A DNA stretch of 64,000 nucleotides from Nitrospira sp. (GCA_029194535.1 JARFXR010000001.1:1310721-1374720); one strand, 5' to 3'. Shown: positions 17,518 through 26,833, counted from the first letter of the stretch. Made by a program: numbers and translations. Notes: generated by a model from the letters alone, not told the origin.

Positions 17518-18576
17518 CTAGGCAGGTCTGGCCACAATCGCGTCGGCCAGTTCCGCAAGCAACTGTTCGGTCTCTTCCCACCCGAGACAGGCGTCGGTAA
17601 TGGAGACTCCGTGGGTCAGCGCTTTCCCCTCTTGCCAGGTCTGCTTGCCAGGGAACAGATTGCTCTCAAGCATCAGACCCATGATGGAGGAGCGGCCGTC
17701 CTGAAACTGGCGGACCACCTCACGGGCGACCAATGCTTGTCGCCGATGGTCCTTGCTGGAGTTGTCGTGCGAGCAATCGATCATGATGGGGCGTGCGATG
17801 CCTTCGCCGGCCACCGCAGCCTCGGCCTTTCCCACATGCTCGGCGTCATAGTTCGTTTTCCCGCCGCCTCCCCGAAGCACGATATGCCGGTCGGGGTTGC
17901 CCAAGGTCTTGATGATGGAGGTCTGCCCGTCGGCGTTGATCCCGACGAAGTGATGGGGCGTCCGGGCCGAGATCATCGCGTTGACCGCCACCTGCAGACT
18001 GCCCTCCGTGCCGTTCTTGAAGCCGACCGGCATGGAGACTCCGCTGGCCATTTCCCGATGGGTCTGGCTCTCCGTCGTCCTCGCACCGACGGCGGTCCAG
18101 CTGATGAGATCGGCGATGTATTGCGGGCTGATCGGATCAAGCAGCTCCGTCGCGCAGGGGAGACCTCGTCGGTTGATCTCAAGCAGGATCGTTCGGGCCA
18201 ATTCCATCCCGGTGGCGATGTCGCACGTGCCGTCCAGATGGGGATCGTTGATGAGCCCTTTCCATCCGACGGTGGTCCTGGGCTTTTCGAAGTAGGTGCG
18301 CATGACGATGAGCAGCCGGTCGCGCAAGGCATCCGCCGTCACGTTAAGCCGGTCGGCATACTCATAGGCGGCATCCGGATCATGGATCGAGCAAGGACCG
18401 ACGATCACGACAAGACGGTCACGATCGGTGCCATGAAGGATTCGGCGGATCGCCTCTCTGGTTTCGACCACGAGGGCTGCCGCCTGATCGCTGATGGGCA
18501 GCTTGGTCTTGATGGCGCGAGGGGAAGGCAACGCCTTGATTTCTATGACGTGCTGGTTATCGAGCGGTCGGTTCAT
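17518..18576 (-). CDS. aroG: 3-deoxy-7-phosphoheptulonate (DAHP) synthase, class I
   Basis: Condenses phosphoenolpyruvate and erythrose-4-phosphate, the first step of aromatic amino acid synthesis. The 352-residue protein matches the AroF/G/H type in length. Motifs are VGPCSIHDP (about residues 59-67), MRTYFEKPRTTVGWKG (about 92-107) and, later, HIVLRGGGGKTNYDAEHV and MIDCSHDNSSK, which hold metal and phosphate ligands. The N-terminal 45 residues form the extension that in E. coli carries feedback control, so regulation by an aromatic amino acid is likely; which one cannot be told. It is the first gene of a short minus-strand run with tatD. Confidence 0.95.
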   Translation of the reverse strand: MNRPLDNQHVIEIKALPSPRAIKTKLPISDQAAALVVETREAIRRILHGTDRDRLVVIVGPCSIHDPDAAYEYADRLNVTADALRDRLLIVMRTYFEKPRTTVGWKGLINDPHLDGTCDIATGMELARTILLEINRRGLPCATELLDPISPQYIADLISWTAVGARTTESQTHREMASGVSMPVGFKNGTEGSLQVAVNAMISARTPHHFVGINADGQTSIIKTLGNPDRHIVLRGGGGKTNYDAEHVGKAEAAVAGEGIARPIMIDCSHDNSSKDHRRQALVAREVVRQFQDGRSSIMGLMLESNLFPGKQTWQEGKALTHGVSITDACLGWEETEQLLAELADAIVARPA

Positions 18577-18706
18577 GGCGTGGTGGCAGGTTCGGCCAAA
18601 AGGTTAGTAGGGTGGTGCAGCATAACGAAATGTTGAGGAAATGTCCACTGGTCAGTCCATAAGTGATTGAAGTCTTAGCCGTAATACTCAACAAGCCACT
18701 CTAATT

Positions 18707-18735
18707 TGACAGACTTCCGATCATTGTGCTACAGA
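18707..18735 (+). promoter_or_regulatory. Weak candidate promoter for the His-rich protein / TonB receptor genes
   Basis: A perfect TTGACA (18707-18712) is followed at 17 bases by TACAGA (18730-18735). If this is used, the ATG at 18747 rather than the GTG at 18726 is the start of the first gene. The surrounding 149-base divergent gap has no other clear signal. Confidence 0.3.
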
Positions 18736-19079
18736 CTGCGCCCTCCATGGGCCTTATTTCCTCGCAAGAGCCACGAAACGGACTGCTGCACAGTGGGCTA
18801 TCGGTTTGGCTTGTGCTGTTGCTGCTCACGATGGCCCCGTTTGCCGTCGCTCAGGATGTTCACCACGAGCTGGCAGCGGCGGACGACGATGGGCATGAGC
18901 ATTCGGATGCCGACCTCTGCCAATGGGTGCAACACCATACCTCGGGTTCACTCGATTTCAGCGAGCCGGTTTTCACCGTTTGGGAACTCGTCGGCCATTG
19001 CGAGGTCCCGGCTCAGTCGGCTCTTCTCTCCGTTGAGTTTTCCTCCGTCGGTCCTTCTCGGGCGCCTCCTCACGTCTGA
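18726..19079 (+). CDS. Small His/Asp-rich exported protein (DUF2946-like)
   Basis: A protein of up to 117 residues that I do not recognise with certainty. A hydrophobic signal segment (LSVWLVLLLLTMAPFAVAQ, ending about residue 43) is followed by a mature part with HHELAAADDDGHEHSDADLC, then QWVQHHTSG. This cluster of His, Asp and one Cys looks like a metal-binding or metal-sensing segment. Small exported proteins of this sort (DUF2946-like) often sit in front of TonB-dependent receptors for metals, and one such gene follows here. The start is unclear: GTG at 18726 has no ribosome site and ATG at 18747 is the alternative, still ahead of the signal segment. Confidence 0.55.
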   Translation: MLQTAPSMGLISSQEPRNGLLHSGLSVWLVLLLLTMAPFAVAQDVHHELAAADDDGHEHSDADLCQWVQHHTSGSLDFSEPVFTVWELVGHCEVPAQSALLSVEFSSVGPSRAPPHV

Positions 19080-19171
19080 TTGCCGGTCATCGCGGGGGAC
19101 GCTGGTTCGGCTCGTCGGGCCGGCCGCTGCTCCCGATTCGATTGCATTCATCGGCGTCGGAGGAAGTGGCG

Positions 19172-21595
19172 ATGCGTCGCCTTGCACCCGTTCATACCTG
19201 TCTGCACGTCTGTCTGGCGGTCTCTCTATCGAGCGTCGTCGCAGGATCCTTTTCCACGGCGTCTCTACATGCGGAGGAGACGCCGCCCATGCGGGTCATC
19301 ACCGGGGCGGTCCAAAATCAGGATTTGCGTCGGGTGGATCAGGCGATCGTGCAGGTTCGCGATCAAGAAGGGAACGTCGTGACGCAGGGCGTCACGAATC
19401 AGGCCGGCGAGTTTTCCCTGACGGTGGCTGAGGACGGCTTCTTTTCGATCAGCGCAGTGCAGGATACGTACAAGAGCGAGTATGTGGTGGTGAAGGTCGG
19501 AACCGAGCAACCCGCTTCGGTGACGCTTACCCTGTCGATGACGCAGGAAATCGCGCTAGAGATCGTGTCTCCGTTGCCGGCCATCCAGTCCAAGGCGTCC
19601 AGTACCACCTACCAATTGAGCCGGAAAGAGGTGGAGCTGCTGCCTCGCGGCAACAACAACGAGGTTCACGACGTGCTGATGACGATTCCCGGCGTCGCCT
19701 ATGGAGCGTTGAAGCAAACGCACATCCGTCAGGACCATGCGAACCAGCAGTTCCGCATCGACGGCATTCCCATCCCCGACACGGTCACGGGGGCGTTCGC
19801 GGATATCGTACCCCCGCGTGCGTGGGAACGATCGGACATCATCCTGGGCGGCATGGAAGCGCAATATGGGAACAAGACCGCCCTCATTCTCGACATCACC
19901 AGCAAGAGCGGAACCAAACCGGGATTCGGATCCGTTCAAGTATTCGGCGGCTCCAACGAAACAGTGAACCCATCATTCGAATACGGAGGGACTATCGGCG
20001 AGAAAGCCAGGTTTTATGTCCTCAACAGCTATCTTACGACCAACCGGGGCATCGAGCCTCCGACATTGGGGCGGCCGAGCTACCACAATCAGAGCGAAAA
20101 GAATAACACCTATCTCCGCGGGGATTATCAGCACGATAATCGGAATAACTTCAGCTGGATTTTCCTCGGCTCCGTGGCGAAATACCAGATTCCGACGATA
20201 CCGGGTCTCGAGGCCAACGGCGACGTGCTGGCGCTGCTGCCGGCCGGATTTGTCCCGGCGGCGTCGCAGTCCGTCAATCAGTTTCAGAAGGAGAATAATC
20301 AATACAGTCAGTTGGTATGGCGGCATGACGTGAACGCGAGCAATTTCTTCGGGCTGGGATTTTATTTCCGACGCGGTGTGGCGGACTTCCAGACCGATGC
20401 GTTGAACGCACTGGCCTATGCGGACGACGTCGATACGGCACAGACGGCCAGCCAGAAGCGCACGGCCTATTCTGGCGGCCTGCGCTTGGATCATACGTGG
20501 GTTCCCAATAGCCAGCATCTGGTGAAAGGTGGGATCCAGATCGACTACAGCCGGGCGGACAATTCGTCGCAGCTGTTCGCCTTCGAGACGAGCGGCGGCG
20601 CGCCGGTCGGGCCGGTCGTCTCCCGAGAAGCCTCTAACACCAACATTCAAACGAGGCAGGAGTTCTGGCTCCAGGATCAGTGGAGTCCGAATGAGCACTG
20701 GACGCTGAACTTGGGCCTGCGAGGTGATGCGATTCAGGGATTCTATAACGAAGGCCAGGCCAGCCCGCGTATCGGCGTCACGTACAAACACAATCCATCG
20801 AACGTGTTTCACGCCTACTACGGGCGGCTCTTCACGCCGCCGAACATTGAACAGGTCGCATTTGTGAATCTCAACACGCAAAACACCACGGCGGCACCGG
20901 ACGATCCGACGGGGTTTCGCCCCCGATCGGAGCGCGCGCACTATTTTGAAGTGGGGAGTTATCACGCCCTCAACGACTATGCCACGCTGGAGGTGGCGGG
21001 GTACTACAAGCTCTCCCGATATCTGTCGGACGCAGGACAATTCGGCTCAACCCCCTTAATGAACTTTTTCGCGTTCGAGCAGGGATGGCAGGCCGGGATC
21101 GACGGGGCCTTGAAAGTGCAGGTCGGGGAGAACCTGACGGGGCGCGGGAACGTCTCCTATGGGCAGTGTAAAGGCTATGGATTGCAGTCGGGGCAGTTTC
21201 TGCTCGATCAGGCGGAGATCGACGACATCAACTCGGCAGGCGGCGTCTTCTGCGACCACTCCCAGTTCGTGACCAGCAACGCCGTGCTGAGCTATAGGCT
21301 GTGGGAACGGACGACGATCTCGGGACAGATGTTGTACGGCTACGGCCTGAGGACGTCCGAAGTGGGCGCGAAGACGAATTCCTCGCATGAGCCGTCGTAC
21401 ACCGTCTATAATGCATCGATCACCCACGTGGTTCCCTTGCCCTGGGAGAACCAAAAGATATTGCTGGGCTTCGATCTGATCAATCTGTTCAACGAGCAAT
21501 ATTTCTACAACTCGGGAGAAGGCAGCATCGGCCTCGGAATCGCGCACGCGGGCATGCCCCGGTCGTTCTTCTTTCGCGCCCAGTGGTTTTTTTGA
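19172..21595 (+). CDS. TonB-dependent outer-membrane receptor with carboxypeptidase-regulatory-like domain
   Basis: Energised outer-membrane uptake channel, substrate unknown. From the ATG at 19172 (preceded by GGAGGAAG) the protein has 807 residues. It has a signal peptide to about residue 35, a carboxypeptidase-regulatory-like beta-sandwich (about 40-120: ITGAVQNQDLRRVDQAIVQV onwards), a plug domain with LPRGNNNEVHDVLMTIPGV and IDGIPIPDTVTG (about 165-220), and a long beta-barrel ending in aromatic residues (FFFRAQWFF), typical of outer-membrane insertion. The neighbours, a His-rich exported protein upstream and a TonB-C-like protein downstream, plus CDF and CobW genes nearby on the other strand, suggest a metal or metal-chelate substrate. 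That is inference. Confidence 0.9.
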   Translation: MRRLAPVHTCLHVCLAVSLSSVVAGSFSTASLHAEETPPMRVITGAVQNQDLRRVDQAIVQVRDQEGNVVTQGVTNQAGEFSLTVAEDGFFSISAVQDTYKSEYVVVKVGTEQPASVTLTLSMTQEIALEIVSPLPAIQSKASSTTYQLSRKEVELLPRGNNNEVHDVLMTIPGVAYGALKQTHIRQDHANQQFRIDGIPIPDTVTGAFADIVPPRAWERSDIILGGMEAQYGNKTALILDITSKSGTKPGFGSVQVFGGSNETVNPSFEYGGTIGEKARFYVLNSYLTTNRGIEPPTLGRPSYHNQSEKNNTYLRGDYQHDNRNNFSWIFLGSVAKYQIPTIPGLEANGDVLALLPAGFVPAASQSVNQFQKENNQYSQLVWRHDVNASNFFGLGFYFRRGVADFQTDALNALAYADDVDTAQTASQKRTAYSGGLRLDHTWVPNSQHLVKGGIQIDYSRADNSSQLFAFETSGGAPVGPVVSREASNTNIQTRQEFWLQDQWSPNEHWTLNLGLRGDAIQGFYNEGQASPRIGVTYKHNPSNVFHAYYGRLFTPPNIEQVAFVNLNTQNTTAAPDDPTGFRPRSERAHYFEVGSYHALNDYATLEVAGYYKLSRYLSDAGQFGSTPLMNFFAFEQGWQAGIDGALKVQVGENLTGRGNVSYGQCKGYGLQSGQFLLDQAEIDDINSAGGVFCDHSQFVTSNAVLSYRLWERTTISGQMLYGYGLRTSEVGAKTNSSHEPSYTVYNASITHVVPLPWENQKILLGFDLINLFNEQYFYNSGEGSIGLGIAHAGMPRSFFFRAQWFF

Positions 21596-21600
21596 TGAAT

Positions 21601-21719
21601 GATGCTGAATACGACTGCCAGCTTTGTGTCCTGGCCCTCAAACCCCTCCACGTACGAGGCAGAGTACGCGTCGGGGTCCTCGGGCCTTGCGGCCTTGCTG
21701 GAGAGCCGTTTTGAGCATT
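21601..21719. repeat. Intergenic repeat family member D
   Basis: Starts GATGCTGAATACGACTGCC and ends CCGTTTTGAGCATT, so its ends form a short GATGCT/AGCATT inverted pair. It shares GCGGCCTTGCTGGAGAGCCG with the matching part of copy E, and has the ACGTACGAGGCAGAGTACG near-palindrome. It fills the gap between the TonB-dependent receptor and the TonB-C-like gene and is open in one frame by chance. Confidence 0.6.
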
Positions 21720-21745
21720 ATTACACTTTAGAATTCTTGAATCCT

Positions 21746-22174
21746 ATGTGGATTTTCAAATGTCTTGTGTTGCTATCGATCTGGCTCGCGCCGGCCGCCG
21801 CGTTCGCGGTGGCTGGTGATGATGCCACGCATCAAAGCGATCACGAGGAAGACGTCGTGGAACTCCCGGAAGTCCATGTCCATGGCGTTCCGCTCAACAA
21901 GGACCAGCAACTCGGACCGGTGCCGAAGTCCACGCCTTGGCCCCGAATTCCTCCCGCGCTCGAAGGCACCGTCATCGACGATTGGATGAAAGCCCGGGTG
22001 TTGGTCTCCAAGGACGCCAAGTCGACGGTCATCGTGCTGGAGCCTGCCAAACATCGGGAGTTGACCCAGGCCGGCATTGCGGCGCTCAATAAGTGGACCT
22101 TCGAGCCGCAGATGAAGGGAGATGATCCCGTTGACGGTGAACTGACGGTCCGCATTCACTTCCGCAGCCGGTGA
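21746..22174 (+). CDS. TonB C-terminal-domain-like exported protein
   Basis: A 142-residue protein with a signal peptide or single membrane segment (MWIFKCLVLLSIWLAPAAAF), an acidic His-containing stretch (ATHQSDHEEDVVELPEVHVH) and a C-terminal domain ending LNKWTFEPQMKG ... ELTVRIHF, like the C-terminal fold of TonB-type energy transducers. It lacks the usual Pro-rich periplasmic spacer, so it may not transmit energy like classical TonB. I start it at the ATG at 21746. The open frame extends upstream to 21599, but those 49 codons lie in repeat D. The gene is 150 bases downstream of the receptor and could act with it. Confidence 0.65.
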   Translation: MWIFKCLVLLSIWLAPAAAFAVAGDDATHQSDHEEDVVELPEVHVHGVPLNKDQQLGPVPKSTPWPRIPPALEGTVIDDWMKARVLVSKDAKSTVIVLEPAKHRELTQAGIAALNKWTFEPQMKGDDPVDGELTVRIHFRSR

Positions 22175-22237
22175 GGAGGTTGAAACCAGAGCGTTCCCAA
22201 TATCGCTGATTGTCCTGCCTCGTGTTAAGATGCCCGC

Positions 22238-22813
22238 GTGAGTTGGGATGAATCCCTGTTCCGGACCGTCAACGGCCTCGCCGGACGATCGGGTATCTTG
22301 GACTGGCTGGCGCTCACGCTGTCCTCTCCCGATCTTCTCTGGGTTCCCGCCATCATGCTGGGAGGCTACTGGCTGTGGCTGTCTCGGCAGGAAATGATCA
22401 TCGCCGCCCCTCTGTTGGGCGCCGTGATCGGCATCGCCGATTTTCTCGGTGCCCGTATTAAGGGGTTGGTGGCCCGGCCGCGACCGTGCGTCGCGCTGCC
22501 GGATATTCATCAGATCCAGGCCTGCGGAAAGGCGTTCGGCTTTCCCTCCAACCATGCGATCAACACGGCCGCCGCCGCTGCCTTCCTTCACGTGTTGTAC
22601 CCTCGGTCGGCCTGGGTCAGCTGGCCGCTCGTGGCCATGATCGGCTTGGCGCGAGTCTTCATCGGCGCTCATTATGTGACGGACGTGCTGGCGGGCTGGC
22701 TGCTGGGCGGTCTGTTCGGGGCGGCGACGGCCTGGGCGCTCCTCCAATGGCCGAGATTTCGGCGTCGTGCGCTTTCCTCCCCCTCTTCTACCGGTGTCGC
22801 CGCGAAACGGTGA
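22238..22813 (+). CDS. PAP2-superfamily membrane phosphatase
   Basis: Integral membrane acid-phosphatase-type enzyme acting on lipid phosphates, possibly undecaprenyl pyrophosphate. The 191-residue protein has about five or six hydrophobic segments and the three family motifs: KGLVARPRP (about residues 76-84), PSNHA (about 104-108) and RVFIGAHYVTDV (about 139-150), which hold the catalytic His residues. The GTG start at 22238 is followed by SWDESLFRTVNG, the usual beginning of short PAP2 proteins. It converges with the CobW gene, one base away on the opposite strand. The exact lipid substrate cannot be told. Confidence 0.9.
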   Translation: MSWDESLFRTVNGLAGRSGILDWLALTLSSPDLLWVPAIMLGGYWLWLSRQEMIIAAPLLGAVIGIADFLGARIKGLVARPRPCVALPDIHQIQACGKAFGFPSNHAINTAAAAAFLHVLYPRSAWVSWPLVAMIGLARVFIGAHYVTDVLAGWLLGGLFGAATAWALLQWPRFRRRALSSPSSTGVAAKR

Positions 22814-22814
22814 G

Positions 22815-23780
22815 TCAGTTTTTGGTCGGCAGTTCGATGCAAGCCAGGAGACCGGCCACGCAGCGATCCACCTCGTAGTTGCGCCCGATCATCACGACGG
22901 CGTGATTCGGTTCATCCAGCAACATGACCGGCGTGATGGTGGCGGATCCCGGCGGCGCATACTGTAATTCCTGCAGGTCCGGCTCGCCGGAAAAGCGGAA
23001 GAATCCCTTTGCCCTCTCCAATGCCTTGGGCAGCGTCTCTACCCATTCCAGCAGCCGTTCGCGGTGTAGAGCACCGGAGAGCCGAACGGTGGTGGCCATG
23101 GGATGGTAGGACTCACGAGTCTGTATGCCGAGAGGCCGCTCCTTACCGAAGCGGACATTGGTCGGGGTCGGTTTGAGCGCGGTACGAGGAGCCAGGAGCG
23201 TTCCCGGATCAATTCGGGCCTGCGTGGTTTCCCAGAGCCGAGCGAACGGATTGTCTCGGACGATCGACTCTTTGAACTGTTCCCAATGCCCCGGGATGTA
23301 CAGGTCCCGCTTGTTCAGAATCAGCTCATCCGCGCATCGAATCGCCTGGGACGTCACGAACCGACTGGAGTGGCTGTGATCCTCTGCGACGGGATGGAGC
23401 AGCGCGATGACTCGTTCGAGCGATGCGAGCCGGGACGTATAGAGGTCGGTGACGGCGTCCACGACTTCGACCGGATCCGCCAAGCCCGAGCATTCCAACA
23501 CGATCAAGTCCGATTCATGATCGTGAACCAGCTGCGCGATGCCCCAGGAGAGATCTTCCTTCGTATCGCAGCAGACGCATCCGCCGGCTAGATTCATCAC
23601 CTGTTCGGCGATGGTGCCGGCGCGCGGCCCGTCGATGCTGATCTCGCCGGCCTCGTTCATGAGGACGCCCGCTCGTTTGCCGGTTGACTTCCAATGTTCG
23701 AGGAGGCGCATCAGGAGCGTGGTCTTGCCCGCCCCCAGAGATCCGCACAACAGATAGAACGGCACCGGCGAAGGCATCAT
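22815..23780 (-). CDS. CobW/COG0523-family G3E GTPase
   Basis: GTP-dependent metallochaperone family, involved in zinc, cobalt or other metal handling. The 321-residue protein shows Walker A as GSLGAGKTT (about residues 13-21), the CxCC metal motif as GGCVCCDT (about 67-74), Walker B and switch as LIVLECSGLADP (about 92-103), and NKRD for guanine binding (about 156). A C-terminal CobW_C-type domain follows (about 205-321). It starts 9 bases after the stop of the CDF exporter gene, so the two are almost certainly cotranscribed. This supports a role in zinc or cobalt balance; the specific metal is not determined. Confidence 0.92.
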   Translation of the reverse strand: MMPSPVPFYLLCGSLGAGKTTLLMRLLEHWKSTGKRAGVLMNEAGEISIDGPRAGTIAEQVMNLAGGCVCCDTKEDLSWGIAQLVHDHESDLIVLECSGLADPVEVVDAVTDLYTSRLASLERVIALLHPVAEDHSHSSRFVTSQAIRCADELILNKRDLYIPGHWEQFKESIVRDNPFARLWETTQARIDPGTLLAPRTALKPTPTNVRFGKERPLGIQTRESYHPMATTVRLSGALHRERLLEWVETLPKALERAKGFFRFSGEPDLQELQYAPPGSATITPVMLLDEPNHAVVMIGRNYEVDRCVAGLLACIELPTKN

Positions 23781-23789
23781 GGCATCGGG

Positions 23790-24824
23790 TCAGTGGATGA
23801 CGTGGACGGATGCGACGCTCGGGTGGTGTCCCGCCAATGTGTTGAGATTGCAGTGCATCGCATTCGGATGAGCGCAGCTGGTCTCCAACTGGATCGTCAT
23901 GTGTTTGATCCCGAAGTCTCCGGTGATCCGGTCACGGATCGTCTTCAGCAACGATGTGGTGTCGGCGGTATCTTCTCCCTCGATCAGAATGTGACAGGTG
24001 AGCATGATCAGCCGAGGTTCGATGGCCCAAATGTGGAGATCGTGGACGTTGACCACGCCCTGGATCGATTCGATTGTCGCGGCGACGCTCGAGGCGTTGA
24101 TGCCGGGCGGAGTCGATTCCAACAGCACCTCCAACGATTCTTTGAAGATCGGCCAGGCCCCGTGAACGATGGCGGCCACGACGAAGATGCTCATGAGAGG
24201 GTCGAGCACGGTCCAGCCCGTGAGCAGGATGGCTCCGCCGCTCACGATCACGCCGAAGGACACCCAGGCGTCGGCCAGCATGTGCCAGAAGGCACTGCGG
24301 ATGTTGAGGTCGTCCTTGGCGCCCTGTTGAAGGAGCAGGGCGATGCCCAAATTGGCGGCGAAACTCACGGCAGCGATGCCCATCATCCAAGCGCCGTCGA
24401 CGACGACCGGTTCGAACAGCCGTTTGAGGCCGATGAGCAGGATACCGCAGGCGGTCACCAAGAGAATGAACGAGTTCAGAAAGGCGGCGATCATCCCGGC
24501 GCGATGATAGCCGAAGGTTCGAGATTCCGTGGCGGGCCTCGAGGTCAGGAGATGGGCGTACAAAGCGAGAAACAACGACCCCTGGTCGACGAGATTGTGG
24601 CCTGCGTCGCTCATGAGTCCCATGCTGTTCAACAGCCACCCTCCGGCGAATTCGCCGACGATGATGACAGCATTCAATCCCAGAGCGAGGTGCAGGCGGG
24701 CACGAAGATGGTGATAGGCGGTCGGTGTGCTCACGTGCATAGTGTCGCACGCGCACGCATTCGCGGCAAGTGCTGCGGCAAGTGCTGGGGTGCCCGTCTC
24801 AACACAGAGAGGGGTGCGCAACAT
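23790..24824 (-). CDS. Cation diffusion facilitator (CDF) metal exporter
   Basis: Proton-coupled efflux of divalent metal from the cytoplasm. The protein has six hydrophobic segments and a C-terminal cytoplasmic ferredoxin-like domain. Metal-site residues are in MSDAGHNLVD (second membrane helix) and HMLADAW (fifth helix), an HxxxD/HxxxD pair that suits Zn, Cd or Co rather than Mn. The ATG at 24824 overlaps the previous gene's stop as TGATG, which favours coupled translation and gives 344 residues with a leading stretch containing NACACD. The later ATG at 24740 is an alternative start. CobW follows 9 bases downstream. Confidence 0.92.
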   Translation of the reverse strand: MLRTPLCVETGTPALAAALAANACACDTMHVSTPTAYHHLRARLHLALGLNAVIIVGEFAGGWLLNSMGLMSDAGHNLVDQGSLFLALYAHLLTSRPATESRTFGYHRAGMIAAFLNSFILLVTACGILLIGLKRLFEPVVVDGAWMMGIAAVSFAANLGIALLLQQGAKDDLNIRSAFWHMLADAWVSFGVIVSGGAILLTGWTVLDPLMSIFVVAAIVHGAWPIFKESLEVLLESTPPGINASSVAATIESIQGVVNVHDLHIWAIEPRLIMLTCHILIEGEDTADTTSLLKTIRDRITGDFGIKHMTIQLETSCAHPNAMHCNLNTLAGHHPSVASVHVIH

Positions 24825-26833
24825 CAAGACGGCTTGGAAGGTTGGCGCAGGGAGGGAACTTCGAATACGAACACATTGTTCTTGGCGAACAACAAGGTCA
24901 TCGAACCGGGCAGGCGCTTGAGTCGTTGATCAAGAAGGGGGCCGTCCGTGCCATCAAAGGCCAGGACGTGATAGGCATCGTGAAGACGTTTGAACTCCCT
25001 CGTGTTGAGCACGACATGCGTAATTCCTTCCGCTCGTAAGTGATCCACAACTTGATCGGCCGAGGTTGCGTCCTTCAACCAGACGGCCAGCGGATGCTCG
25101 TGAAAGGGATATGGGGCCAGGGTGGACCGCTCGAAATAGAACGGCCGAGATTCTCCGATGAACAGCAGGCGTGCATCGGAGGGAACGTGTGCGCGGACAT
25201 ATTGTGCCGACTCGAAATGATCCACGGTTCTCGACAGGTATTCCGAGCGGGATTCTCGACCAAGGACAATCTGGTCCGATGAAAAGACATCGGAATGTTG
25301 TGTGATGAAGCGGTCCGTTCCCATGATGCCGAGCGTCGTGAACGCGAGCATGGCGGCGGCCTGGACAGGTGGGCGACATCTCAGGGTGAAGGCCGAGATC
25401 AACGTGAGTCCGAGCATGAACGTCGGAGCAAAGAAGCGAACCGTTGTTGAAGTCAGAATCCAACAGGCTCCTGAAACGATGACAAAGACGCTGACGGCCC
25501 GGGCGATCCGCTGCACGCGCCCTTCGCTCCGTAGCAGCATCGTCCACATGGGCAGAGTCAACATGAGACATAACCCCAGAACGGCGATGAGCCCGACATC
25601 GGATGCGGATCCGAACCGCTCGGGGTAAGCGACCAGGTCGTACGGCAGGCGAAGCCATGCCCCAAGCTCAGACGCGTCCGCGAAATGAGGAAGATCCTGC
25701 TGCAATAACTTTTCGCTCGTGTCGGTCCAGTACCGGCTGCCAATCCATTTGTATCCGAGCGGGTACAGCGGGTTGCCGGTCAGCGCCCACGAGCGGATCC
25801 ACCATGGGGCGGCGCAGCCGATTCCGAGCGCGGCGGCGGCAACGACGGATCGCAACGGCCAGCCGACCATGAGTGCGGCAAGCCCTGAGGCGAGGATCCA
25901 GGATGGTCCGGAAAGTTTCACCGACATGACAAATCCCCAGAGCAGTCCGACCGCAATCCAATCGGCCCGCAGAGAGGGCGCTAGGATCAGCGCCAACGAA
26001 GCAAGCACGCCGAATGTCAGAGAGCATTCGGCAAAGGGCAGCGTGCCAAGAAAGAACACCGTTGCCGAAGACGAGAACGTGCCAGCCAGGAGCAACCCTA
26101 GCTTCCGTTGACTCAAGGGGTGTATCGCCTCTACGAGGCCCCAGGCCGCGATCCAGATTCCGAACCACAATGCGAGATGCAGAGCCCGCGCTCCCAACTC
26201 TCCTCCCACGGCCAGTCCCCATCCAAGCAAGAGATCAGAGAGGTGGGGCATCAAGGTAAACCATGACCAGGGAGAGGCGGGCAGGTTCCCCGTTCGGAGT
26301 GCGGATTGAGGAATCGGCAGATGGTAGGCCAGTTCATCGTAGAACGCTGGAGGAACGGTTCCCCATAGCCAAGCGACGGTCCAGACGAGACCGATTCCTA
26401 TCCCGCCGACGAGGATGCCCGTGTCGATGCGGAGCGTGCGCCATTTACCGGTTTGAATCAGCGAATAGCAGCCCCAGCCGCAGGCGATCATCACCAGTAT
26501 GCCCGTCCAGGGGTATACGCCGCTGAGCCCCAAGAGTGTCGCCGCTATTCCGATGAGAGACACGCCGATTGCGAGTCGCCGCGTCAGCCCTACCATCGGT
26601 AAATGCCGTGGAATAGGAGGCACATGAGATCCTGCGATCTGTACGGCGAATTGACCGGCTCCGTACGCAGCCAGCAGAAAGGAGGCGGGAATCATCACCA
26701 ATGGAAGACGCACCGCGTCGATCAACGCCGTTCCGACCACAACGATCATGGTGGCGAGGAGGAAGACGGAGACAGCCGGAGATCCGGCCTGCACTGGAGT
26801 ACTCGTCTCTGTCTCTGTGCCGGTGCGTTGCAC
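24824..26833 (-). CDS. GT-C type polytopic membrane glycosyltransferase (ArnT/PMT-like)
   Basis: Large membrane protein (669 residues) with a dozen or more hydrophobic segments, followed by a soluble C-terminal part of about 120 residues. After the first third the sequence PPAFYDELAYHLPIPQ has the acidic luminal-loop motif (DE) of GT-C enzymes, which use a polyprenyl-phosphate sugar donor on the outer face of the inner membrane. The acceptor is unknown. The GTG start at 26833 has no clear ribosome site, so the N-terminus is uncertain. It overlaps the CDF gene by one base (TGATG). A DPM1-like GT2 gene two genes upstream on the same strand could supply the lipid-linked sugar. Confidence 0.8.
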   Translation of the reverse strand: MQRTGTETETSTPVQAGSPAVSVFLLATMIVVVGTALIDAVRLPLVMIPASFLLAAYGAGQFAVQIAGSHVPPIPRHLPMVGLTRRLAIGVSLIGIAATLLGLSGVYPWTGILVMIACGWGCYSLIQTGKWRTLRIDTGILVGGIGIGLVWTVAWLWGTVPPAFYDELAYHLPIPQSALRTGNLPASPWSWFTLMPHLSDLLLGWGLAVGGELGARALHLALWFGIWIAAWGLVEAIHPLSQRKLGLLLAGTFSSSATVFFLGTLPFAECSLTFGVLASLALILAPSLRADWIAVGLLWGFVMSVKLSGPSWILASGLAALMVGWPLRSVVAAAALGIGCAAPWWIRSWALTGNPLYPLGYKWIGSRYWTDTSEKLLQQDLPHFADASELGAWLRLPYDLVAYPERFGSASDVGLIAVLGLCLMLTLPMWTMLLRSEGRVQRIARAVSVFVIVSGACWILTSTTVRFFAPTFMLGLTLISAFTLRCRPPVQAAAMLAFTTLGIMGTDRFITQHSDVFSSDQIVLGRESRSEYLSRTVDHFESAQYVRAHVPSDARLLFIGESRPFYFERSTLAPYPFHEHPLAVWLKDATSADQVVDHLRAEGITHVVLNTREFKRLHDAYHVLAFDGTDGPLLDQRLKRLPGSMTLLFAKNNVFVFEVPSLRQPSKPS

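Noticed and set aside
18577-18725. Possible Zur/Fur-type operator (ATAACGAAATGTT)
   Set aside because: Only a weak, imperfect dyad; not enough to call a metalloregulator site.
21599-21745. N-terminal extension of the TonB-C-like protein
   Set aside because: The 49 extra codons lie in repeat D; the ATG at 21746 gives a proper signal segment.
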